Part shown: piece by piece, positions 34,535 through 44,662 of the stretch | Numbering within the stretch: position 1 is the stretch's first letter | Layout: each line of letters begins with the position of its first letter | Assembly: GCA_029215795.1 (NCBI GenBank) | Contig: JARDYH010000007.1 | Location: forward strand, 69,556,763-69,620,762 | DNA: 64,000 bases | Reading direction: 5' to 3' | Origin: Anniella stebbinsi | Lineage: Eukaryota > Chordata > Lepidosauria > Squamata > Anniellidae | Translations under genes and position numbers: made by a program | Notes under the pieces: model-generated | Database searches by the model: none | Told to the model about the DNA's origin: nothing | The model's input: only the letters and a program-made list of their open reading frames with translations

Positions 34535-34652
34535 AGCCTATCTACACTACTGCTTTAAACCGGTTTATAACAGTTTTAAACCGCTTCATAGCCGTTATTG
34601 ACCGGTTTAAAACTGTTATAAACCGTTTTAAAGCAGTAGTGTAGATAGTCTC
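34535..34652. mobile_element. Short foldback MITE
   Basis: Palindrome with arms GCCTATCTACACTACTGCTT and AAGCAGTAGTGTAGATAG and internal ACCGGTTTA symmetry. Same family as 20457-20572. Confidence 0.8.
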
Positions 34653-35190
34653 CTTATTTCTAATCTAAAGTATTCAAGTACTTCATGTTAATGAAACAGG
34701 CTGCAAGCAGAAAACCCCTTTTAAAAAACAACACTTGCTCTGCCATTCAGTACAAATAAATGCACCATAGGTAGGAGTTTTGCTTTTAAAGGCTGGAAAA
34801 TCAGTTGAGTTTGCCCTGGTTGCTAGAACCTGTACAAGAACCAGAATACAAATAGGATTAAGAACATATGAGGGTATTTTCACACTGGAGGCTCTGTGTT
34901 AAGCCACCATTAAGACATAACCATGCCATCTCCTTGGTGCAAGTTACTACAGCAATTAGCATGAAGATACTACACATCTCCAGTGTTCCCTTCTCTACAT
35001 CGGAGTGGCCAGAAACTAGACTGGGCTCTCCTGGTAGAGTTCCAAGTGATTAGCCTCAGATCAAAAAATATTTCTGGTTCCCAATTGTTTGAGAATAGCA
35101 GCAACAAAATCACCCTCCCTCCCTCCCAAATTATACTGCTGGAATTGAACAACAAAGGGCCTTGTGGCTATGGGGCGGTATATAAATGTA

Positions 35191-35231
<41 letters not shown>

Positions 35232-35514
35232 CAAATGCTAAAATTAAGAAAGCTTGGGCTAACCAGGAATGGATTTTTTGTGTGTTTGTTCAGGACTCAG
35301 AACAAGTTCCTGAGTGTAGAATTGTTCAGGGTGAGACTTTTATTGCATTGCCTCATTTACAGAATTCACCAGGGGTGGAGGTGGTGGTGATCCAAAAGGC
35401 ATCATCTTCCATTTGCAGCCCTCCAATGTTTTCCCACTGCTGCATCCATATTTTTTTCTTACCAGGAAATCTCTGTTAAAGGAGAAATGACTGAACAGCT
35501 GCACCATGACTGGT
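34653..35514. other. Intergenic, no gene
   Basis: Unique-looking sequence, then an L2-type 3' tail (GGGGCGGTATATAAATGTAA) leading into (AAT)n at about 35190-35228. Confidence 0.5.
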
Positions 35515-36013
35515 AGCGTTGGGAGCCCTCTCCGCCTGTCTTTTGAACCAGGCTCTTGGATCTCAAGGGGCTAGTAACAAACCAAGGAGATCCTGAAAAC
35601 CTGAGGTTTGCCCACCCCTGTGCTATAGGAGCCTGACCCATAGAGACTGTTCCAAACGTTCAAGAAATCGGGGAACTGAGCAACCCACCCGGCCCCTCCA
35701 ACAATCTCCCTATAAAAAGGGGTGTATGGACGTTTTCCTTTCTGTCTTTAGCAAACTAGATCTCCGTTCCTTCCTACTGTTTCCTCCTCTTTTTTGTTAC
35801 AGAGGTTGTGGTCATGGTGGCAATGAACCCAGAGAATGGGGCACGGAATCCCACCGTGTCTACGGACGTACGTCCCTTAGGCCAGTGCCCTGTGTTAATG
35901 AATGGCAGGAGGTGGGGTGGACGAGGTGTCTTCTCCCCCTGGAGCGCCCACTGCTCAGAAACAGCCACTGCCTTCAACCCAGCAGCTTCCCTGGACTCTC
36001 CACTGGACCACCA
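35515..36013 (+). pseudogene. Gene 2 paralogue: promoter and leader without its start codon
   Basis: 35515-35876 matches 39476-39848 and 35877-36013 matches 41570-41702, so this is the same upstream region as gene 2 but uninterrupted. It shows what the locus looked like before the LTR insertion at 39849. The leader runs to GGACCACC exactly as in gene 2. The ATGAAGAGC that should follow is replaced by attactgtcatgg, which belongs to downstream intron sequence. A 128-aa open frame crosses it by chance. Confidence 0.85.
35711..35718 (+). promoter_or_regulatory. TATA box in the pseudogene promoter copy
   Basis: TATAAAAA in the context CCCTATAAAAAGGGG. The functional-unit copy has CATAAAAA at 39676-39683, a change of the first base. 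Confidence 0.6.
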
Positions 36014-36115
36014 TTACTGTCATGGCTTGGACACTCTGGCTCTCTTGATACAGCCTAAATTTGCATTAGCTGTGTTTGCAGCAGAGCCTATCTACACACG
36101 CAGGATAAAACACTT

Positions 36116-36161
<46 letters not shown>

Positions 36162-38650
36162 TATTTATTTATCACCCGCCTCTCCCAACTTTGAAAACGT
36201 TTTGAAAACTGTATATGGAGTGTGTCTCGGGCCCCAACAGTTCTCAACACTGTTCTAAACCGTTAGGCTCAAAGTCATATTGCTGATGCTGACTCATGAT
36301 CAACCTATGAGCAACTACAATGTTTTATCCTGAATTCATTTTCCAACGAGATGTCTATACTCAGGGAAAGCCCCAACATGGCTGTTGATCTGTAACCCGT
36401 CAGATGATGCAGGCACAGGTTCGTGGCCACAGTGGGGCTTCCCTGCAATGCTGCATTTTGAAAAGTCGGAGATTTACCCCAAAGGGAGCAACGTCAACAC
36501 AGAGCTTTTGCTATGTAATGTCGCTCCGGGGCAATCTGGGGTCAACCTGGGGGAAGAGCCTGGTGGAAGGCGAATAGCGATTGTCCCCTTCCATAAGGAA
36601 GGGAGGGGGTGCAGCTCTGGGACTCAGATGGCTATCCAGAAACCCTGCGCTCTTTCGCTTCGGGTTTATCTGACAACGCCCTGGAGAGGGAAAACCCAAG
36701 GTTGAGGAGAAGGCTGTGCCAAACCTGCGGTGTGAAGACAGACTCCAAGTGTTCCTCATCTGTACTTCTCTCTCTCTCTCTCTCTCTCTGTGTCTCTCCT
36801 TCTCTTTCTCTCATGTGATGGAGCTCTTAGTTACACATTTATTTATATTTATTTCTATACCTTATTTGTTAAAAAGCCATCAAGGCATTGCACAACCATC
36901 TTTTGCTTCTGTTGATTTTGTTAACTTTAGTTTTCAGTTCTCTCAAGGTCATTTTAAATTTCATTCTGGTGTTCTGAGGTCTTAACTAATCCCTTCTGGT
37001 TTTGTGTCACCTGCACCTTTGATAAGGAGTCTCTCCACCCCTTCATGTAAGACGAAGAGTATTTGGACCAGGAAAGAGTTTAGTCTAGAAGTTCCTTCCG
37101 TTGTTCACTCACTTCCAAGCCCAAGTCCAAGCCCATCTATTATGGAGAACTAAGGCCATTGTGTTCTGGCATTTTCCGTTGAACTCTCTTCTTCTTTCCA
37201 GATGGAATTCGTCAGGATCTCCCCAGTTTAAAATGTAATTGCAGTGCCAGTCTCTCCAGGCAAAGCACAACTAAAACTTTAAGGCATTCTGTGCATTGAA
37301 ATAAAAGCTTCCTGTTTGCACCGTTTGACCATTGTACTTGCTTGCTGCGGAGTGGAGTATGAGTACTCTATTCATTGCCCTTTCAATAGCCTCTCTTAAT
37401 TGCTTGATTTTCCCAAACCTTTGTAAACAAGTCAGAGGTTTAACCCATGGTTTGTTGTTTGGTTAAAACTCAGGAGAGGGGAAGCAGAATTACCCCTCCA
37501 GCTCTCTGCAGGCCTGATGATGTCATGGGCATGGCCACACCCCGTGGCATAATTTGGTCCCCAGCTGGAGCGTCTCTAGCCAGTGCTTTGACTGGCTCCA
37601 AGCTTCACTGTGGGCTCTTCTGAATGAACAATTTATTGCATGCTCATGATTGGCAACTCACAGAAGTCTGCAGATCCATTTATTACATGACGTTGTCAAT
37701 GACCAGGATATCTCCCATGTTATGCCCTGGAAACCCTGCTATTAAAAGAACCGCTTTTAAGGTGGTAATATCTGGTGGGTGGGATCTTCTGCTACTAGAT
37801 GGCACTGCCACAATGAAGTGAATGGTGGAGAAGCATTCAATTCAAACCCCATCGTTGCCTCTCTCCACCCATGTAATGCAGCCCATAACAGCTGTGCAAA
37901 AGAAGCAGGGAGCAGAAAGCCCTGGTAAGCCACATAATTTCCCCTTAATGTAGAGATGCTCTGTGTGCCAGTCTTTCTCACTCCAGGGCAAGTTGGTGGC
38001 TGAAGGCAGGCTAAGTCAGGGAATCCCTTTGTCCTCTCTCACCTATGACTGGATATAACGGCAGAGATCCCCCTGCACCCCCTTGCCTTTTCCACCTCTT
38101 CCCCAAGTCCCCTATTTAGCCTGGCAGATGTGTGTTATGTGTTAGGCCAGGGGCCTTCAACAAATCCTGCAAAGTCCCTGCCCTCTTCAAAAAATGGTTT
38201 TTAGTTAAAAAAAAAAAAACCTTGGAAACTGTTAGGGTGCCAGGTTCTCCTTTCTGTTCCAAAACCTACCACTGGTCAGCTGTTCTGTGGACAAGGAGAG
38301 AAGGAAAGAGCTGTTTCCTGCCCCCCACTCTGATCTTCTTCCATCCAGAGAGACCTTTCCCCTTCTCTCTCTCTCTCTCTCTCTCTCCACCCCACCTTTG
38401 ATCTTTCTCCCTACCTGACCTGCCTTCTTTCTCGCCCTTCCTAGTCCCAGTTTTGCTGTTTCTCTCCACCCACAGCCTCCAACCTCCCTCTTTGTCTCCC
38501 CTTCGCCTTGTGGCCTCCCTCTCTCCCTCCCAGCCTCCTCCTTGCACAACCATTCTTGACTAGCCTGCCCTCCACGCCAGCCAGACTGTGACCAGCCACA
38601 TCCTCCAGGGGAACCGTCCTGCTTTCACCCATCCAAAAACAATTGATGGG
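36014..38650 (+). pseudogene. Gene 2 paralogue skeleton: introns and flank, all coding exons missing
   Basis: 36014-37425 matches gene 2 intron 48690-49890. The match stops just before the acceptor of gene 2's last exon. From 37428 the sequence matches 52266-53334, downstream of gene 2. Thus the signal exon, second exon, last exon and 3' UTR are all absent, while surrounding non-coding DNA survives. An (AAT)n run lies at 36117-36161 and a (CT)n run at 36766-36790. Confidence 0.85.
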
Positions 38651-38689
38651 ACAGCTAGGAGATCCCAATTTTTGTTTGTTTTAGCTTCG

Positions 38690-39475
38690 TTTTAGGACTA
38701 GTTTACACGAGCCATTTACATCCTACCAGTAGGCGGAGCGAGGGTGTTGTTGGAGGCAGCAGATTTGGGGAGTCTTTCATGAAAAGCAGATTTGGGGTGT
38801 CAAGAAAGGGCAGCAAAATATAATATTAGTTAATCTGTTATAATTGTAATCTAGTGAAAGGCAAGGGGAGACACACTTGTGGGATGTTTTGCTCCATGTG
38901 CCAAAATAATTTGGCTGGCATCAGGTACTATGTATGCACCTTCTTTTGGCAGATTGGGGGGCATTTGCTGCCCTATCTTAGGCAGCAAAATATCTTAGGT
39001 CACCCCCTCCCTGGTCCTGAAACATCTGGGTCAGTTGTACGGCACACAGACATGGCACAACCTATTGTCCGATCACCCTTATTCTCAAGGCGCTCCAGAA
39101 ATATACCACAGACTTTAAGGAGTGGGTGGACACACCTGTGCCCACCCCAGATCAGTGATGATGATGATGATGATGATGAGTTTGCAAGGAATGGAGGGGA
39201 TGACCCTCAGACCACCCTTTAAATAGATTAAACCGGCTGGGAAGGGGATATTAAACTGCAGACACTCAAGACCACGGTCATGGGTATTTGTAACTTTTCC
39301 ACATCATATACTAAAGGGGATGGTCCCAAATGATGCTTTGGTTATGGGGTGCCAGTTTCTCATGGCTTTGTGCCAACTGGTTGAAGATTGTGTCTGCACA
39401 ATCAACCTTCAGCAGCATTAGGCAGGAGGAGTTTTCACATAGCAAATGCATTACCCACTTTGCTTCCTCAGAGGA
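38690..39475 (+). pseudogene. Truncated gene 1 paralogue
   Basis: 38700-39065 matches gene 1 intron 28690-29068. At about 39072 it joins the end of gene 1's last exon (match to 31807 onward), keeping roughly the last 28 codons with the FKEWVDTPVPTPDQ ending, the stop at 39158-39160 and the 3' UTR. Signal, second exon and most of the helical exon are lost. The GAT repeat after the stop is conserved. Confidence 0.88.
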
Positions 39476-39848
39476 GCCTTCTGGAGCCCCCTCTGCCTGT
39501 CTTTGGAACCAGGCTCCATTTCGTGGATCTCAAGGGGCTGTCAACAATCTAAGTAGAGCCTGAAAACCTGAGGTTTGCCCACCCCTGCACTATAGGAGCC
39601 TGACCCACAGAGACTGTTCCAAACATTCAAGAAATCAGGGAAATGAGCAACCCACCCGCCCCCCAACAATCTCCCCATAAAAAGGGGTCTATGGACATTT
39701 TCCTTTCTGTCTTTAGCAAACTAAATCTCCATTCCTTCCTACTGTTTCCTCCTCTTTTTTGTTACAGAGACTGTGGTCGTGGTGGCAATGAACCCAGAGA
39801 ATGGGGCACAGAATCCCACTGTGTCTACAGACGTACGTCCCTTAGGCC
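39476..39848 (+). promoter_or_regulatory. Gene 2 ancestral promoter and first-exon region
   Basis: Matches 35515-35880. CATAAAAAGGGG at 39676 replaces the TATA box of the other copy. The region ends at GGCC (39845-39848), the left half of the LTR target duplication, so it is now 1.7 kb further from the coding start than in the paralogue. Confidence 0.6.
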
Positions 39849-39939
39849 TGAGGCAGGAATGACTCTGGAATGACCCTGACCCTGACCCCTAGCATAAGTG
39901 CATGCTTGGAACCCTGACACTGACCCCTAGCAAAAATAC

Positions 39940-40969
39940 TAGGGATGTGCACTGGATCGGATCCGATCCACGATCCAAATCCGATCCAGAGGGAAATCGG
40001 ATAAATTATCCGATTTCCGATCCGACAGCTGGATCGGCCGATCCAATCCGAACCGATCCGAAAAGGTTCCGAACCGGTTCGGGCAGATCGGCGGATCGGC
40101 GGGCGCCCGCTGGCGCCCACTGCCGCTTCCATTGGCGGGCGCCAGCGGGCGCCTGCCGATGAAAGTGGACAGCGGGGGGGCGCGTGGAGGGGAGCCCTTA
40201 CCTTTCTGGGACGTCCGCTCCCGTCCGGCGCCGGCGGCTACTACCAGCAGGCTTCGCGGCCTGCTCCAGGGTGGCGCGCCGGGTGATGACATCACCCGGC
40301 GCGCCACTCTAGAGCAGGCCGCAAAGCCCGCTGGCGGTAGCCGCTGGCGCCGGACGGGAGCGGTCGTCCAGGAAAGGCGAGAAGGGGGCACGCGGAGGGG
40401 AGGAGGGGGCGCGCGGAGGGGAGGAGGGGGCGCGCGGAGGGGAGGAGGGGGGCCCTTACCTTTCCGGGACGTCTGCTCCCATCCGGCACCGGCGGCTACT
40501 GCCAGTGGGCTGTGCGGCCTGCTCTAGAGTAGCGCGACCCGGCGCGCTACTCTAGAGCAGGCCGCAAAGCCCACTTGCAGTAGCCGCCGGCGCCGGATGG
40601 GAGCGGACGTCCCTGTAAGGTAAGCAGTGGCGGGGGGAGGGGGCTTACGCCCCCCAGGGCCGTCCGCTTCTATCCGCTGGTGCCCGCGGGCGCCAACGGA
40701 TGTAAGCGGATGGCCCCAGGGGGGAGTAGGGAGCGTGGGGGGGGCTTACCTGCCAGGGCTGCCCCCCCCACCCGCCACCATTTTTTCCTCATAGACTTGC
40801 ATTGCAATGCAAGTCTATGGGGGGGAAAATGGCGGCCGATCCAAAAATTTCCGATTTTTGGATCGGGATCAGACTCGATCCGGTCCAGGGGGCCTCTGAT
40901 TTTGTCCGATCTGATCCATGACAAAATTGGAGGTCCCGATCTGATCCGGGGGGGTCCGTGCACACCCCT
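39940..40969. mobile_element. Foldback hAT-type element nested in the LTR
   Basis: Begins TAGGGATGTGCAC, ends GTGCACACCCCT, and is flanked by AAAAATAC at 39932-39939 and 40970-40977. It is built of GGATCGGATCCGATCC-type repeats at both ends and two internal palindromes (about 40208-40371 and 40464-40607) of GGCGCC-rich sequence. It is 1,030 bp and non-coding. A relative starts at about 50912. Confidence 0.85.
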
Positions 40970-41394
40970 AAAAATACATGCTTAAGCTGTTGCTAAGCAA
41001 GCATATAACACCTATGCTTAGCTGATATTTCATCTAACCACAGACAAGTGTGAAGTCTGAGACTGTAGACACCTGCAAGGTGGAAAGATGCTAGTTCAAC
41101 CACACGAGTTTCCTGTTACCCAAGCTTTCTGGTTTCAAAGCATATAAGTCAGGCTTCAAAGAGAATGAGGTGTGAGGTAACCTAGAGGACACGAGGGGAA
41201 AATAGAGTGGATAGTACATGGCAGCAACTGCTTGACATCATTGCTTGGAAAGTTCCCCCCCCTTCTCCCCCCCCTTACTTCCCATACACCTCCCTAAAAG
41301 ACAGTGGCTGACATGTGCTTTTAATATAAGTCTATGAGCTGAAAATGGAAACGTACTGCATGATGCGTGCGCTTGCTGGCTGATGACCCTTGGG

Positions 41395-41402
41395 TATAAA
41401 TA
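41395..41402 (+). promoter_or_regulatory. LTR TATA box, about 308 bp upstream of the gene 2 start
   Basis: TATAAATA in GGGTATAAATATACGC. A transcript starting about 30 bases downstream would cross the LTR end and read into the gene 2 leader in sense. Use as a gene 2 promoter is inference. Confidence 0.5.
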
Positions 41403-41702
41403 TACGCACCCTACTTGTAGCCGGGGCTGTTCCCCACGCCTTCAGTGGAGAGCAGTCGCATTGCAATGCAGCAAATAAAAGCTTCTTGAGTTCACCACTT
41501 GGCATGTCTTTATGTGATTGGTCAGCGGCCGGACACGGATCTTCGGGGTCCTTGGAACCCCTTACCACAGGCCAGTGCCCTGTGTTAATGAATGGCAGGA
41601 GGTGGGGTGGACGAGGTGTCTTCTCCCCCTGGAGCTCCCACTGCTCAGAAACAGCCACTGCCTTCAACCCAGCAGCTTCCCAGGACTCTCCACTGGACCA
41701 CC

Positions 41703-44627
41703 ATGAAGAGCCTTGTGGTTGTGTTGGCCTTGGCCATGGCTGCCGGTAAGTAGAGCAGCTTCCTCAGGCTGGGGGGGGGGGGAGATCCTGAAGCCCCTTT
41801 TTGCGGCAAGAGGGTGGGCTTAGACTGAGCAAACCCATATTCACGTTATAAACATTATAGTAGTAGCAGTAGTAGTATTGCTATACCATTTTCTTTGTTA
41901 AAAAGCCTTCAAGGCAGCATACAGTAATTGGCAGGTGCCAAATTTGCATGACACATGAATGGGTCAATTGCAGGCATTGAGGCCATAGGGATGGAAAGAC
42001 TGGAATACCGCACACTTCCTAAACTCCTGTTTGCTTTGGAATCTCCATTTTAGAGGGGTATTATTATTATTATTAATTACATTTATATACCATCCCTTAG
42101 CCGAAACTCTCTGTGCAGTTGTGTTCTGAAAGAACACAATCTATTATTATTATTATTAGTAGTAGTAGTAGTAGTAGTAGTATTGCTATACCATTTCACT
42201 TAAAACAATAAAACCTTAGCACAATTAAAAACAAAACCCAAGAACATTTTAAACAGCAAAACATTAAATCTGTTTTAAAATAATTTGAAAAGCTAAATAA
42301 AAATGATGTGTCTTCAGGCCTTTTCTAAGAGCCAAGCGAGTGTTGTTCTTGAGGGAGCAAAACAAGAGAAAGCCAGGATGCAAAGCTCCTTCAGCGTTCT
42401 GACTGAAACTCAGAGCAGCTTCACCATCCCACCGACATCAGAGCCACCAACATCCACTGACTTTGGGAAACCTGCCTACAACGTACCAGCGTGGAATCAC
42501 CTCGCCACCCGCAGCCACTGCAAAAGGCTGGAGAGGATGATGCTAGACCACAGTGGCATGTTTTGGATAACATGTGACCCACTTTTGCTGCCCTAAATTG
42601 GGCCCCAATTTAGGGAAGGCCTTTAGCTCACCTCGTGAACAAACTGCCTTGTCCACCTTCTTTGCACCCAGGCTCCAAAACAAATTCGATTTGAGTTTGC
42701 TGAAGCAGAGTCCATTCTGTAGATCACTGTTTGAGGGTCGATAGCCGAAGGCTACGTAGGTCTTTATGTGTTGGCAGTCCAAGAGGGACAGAGGACTGGG
42801 GGGAAATGATTGCGATGTCTCTTGGTACTTGTTATCTTGATAACCCCAAATACCCCACAGCCTGCATTTACATCAGAAAATGTCGGCCTGCTTCACAGCT
42901 ATCGGAGCTCGCAATTGGGACGCTTCTTGCACACAACTGGAAACACAGATAGTGTCAGTAGTAAAGGCAGGTGCCAAATTAGCACGACGCATTAATGGGT
43001 CAGCTGCAGGCATCCAGGCCATAGGGATGGAAAGACTGGAATGACACACACTGGCTCAATTCGGACGACACAATAGTCAATGGTGGGTTGACTAACCCTA
43101 ACCCTCACGCTAACCCTAGGGGCCACTCCCCACACAACATGGTAATAAATAATCAACTGTGGTGTGGATGAGGATCAGCGCTGAGTTGACTATGGCAGCA
43201 TTCGGATGACACAATAGTCAAAACAACTGACGATTGTTTCCCCCACATCAGTTGTTTATTGTGTCGTCCGAACTGAGCCACTATCTAAACTCCTGTTTGG
43301 TTTGGAATCTCCATTTAGAGGGATATGGGGTCAAAGCACAAACGCCAGCTCTGCTTGAAGAGTTAAGAAGCACAAAAGCATCTAATATTCAGCTGAATGC
43401 TGGATTAAATGGGAGGTTGCAATTGAACTGGATTTATCCTTATCGCAACCTTGACTTTGGGCGTATGAGTTCTTTTCTGCTTGAAGTCAACACAAACCAC
43501 CTACAGAAAGGGACCGGGCGGAGGGAGTACGTCACTTCCACTGAAGCATTTTGAGCCCCATTTCACTGATGGGATTGTTTAGTGAGGATGCCTTCTGTTA
43601 GAAAGGCAGTTAGCAGAGAAGAAAACAAACCGGCAAAACGGAACGAGCCTTTACCAGTCCCACGGGCACACGAGGCTAGCTTGATGAAAGAAGACCACAC
43701 CTACCTTCAGTGAAGGAAACAGAGGAGCTTTACTCACAAATGTGTTTGCATAAAGATGCAGGTGCAGCGTAGAGTTTCAAAAGGAGTTTGTTCAGTCCAT
43801 GTTGTGCTCCATTACACCAGCAGGAGCAGGAGTAAATACATGTGCTCTCAGCAATGGCGGACGTCAGAGGGGGGGGGGAAGGAGGATGGATAGAAGGGGA
43901 GGACACAGGAAACCACACTATAAACTATTGAGATCCTAAGGCTAACTGGCCAAAATTCCCATCAACTCACTAACTGCAACACTGTCCCCTTCCAGTAATT
44001 TGCAGATGAGGTTGCAATATTCCAAGCAACATTGTCGTACAATAAAGCAGCTGCAGGGTATGAAGATGTTTATAGGTACAAGATTACGCTAGACTACTAC
44101 ATTGTAGTGGTGCTGTAAACTACTGGCCTCTCAGCCCTTGCAACATGGGAACAATTACACAGACATATATCACAGGGTTTGGTTCAGATCCCGGTGTGAC
44201 AAACACGCCGCTCCGCTACTCACCTTCCTGGGCAACCAACTGTGTGATGCAGAATGACTTTGTCTTCCAGATTCCAGGCTGACATTCTCGGAGGTAATTC
44301 GGACTCCAGGCTGGACAAGTTACTCAAGGAGACCACGCACTACATCCGAAACGTCGTCATCGCACTCAGTGACAAGTGGGTGGCAGCTAGGACTTCAGAG
44401 GTTGGCCGGGAGTTCAGGTAAGCAAATCCAACTTCCGTTTCCATGCTGCAGTTGCCTTCCAGCTCGGAAAATGGGTGCCTATAATGTTAAGGCAGCTGTC
44501 TGCGACTGATAGCTGTTTTAGCCCAATACTTGCGGAGGGCAATGATTTGGGGAAGGGTTAGGGTTAGGGCCATGGGGCATTAACGGTTTGGGACCAAATG
44601 ATTTGAAGGACAGCTTTCACCCGTATT

Positions 44628-44662
<35 letters not shown>

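Larger units (their letters stand above)
39849..41569 (+). mobile_element. Solo LTR (endogenous retrovirus) upstream of gene 2, same sense
   Basis: Begins TGAGGCAGGAATG and ends CCCCTTACCACA. It is flanked by GGCC at 39845-39848 and 41570-41573, a 4-bp target duplication typical of gammaretrovirus-like elements. The paralogous site at about 35876 has a single GGCC and no insert. Without the nested element it is about 680 bp. It carries its own TATA box (41395) and AATAAA (41474). No viral genes remain. Confidence 0.85.

Noticed and set aside
35808..36194. 128-aa open frame in the promoter/leader of the gene 2 skeleton
   Set aside because: Spans untranslated leader and intron sequence and is not kept in the paralogous copy, where the LTR interrupts it.
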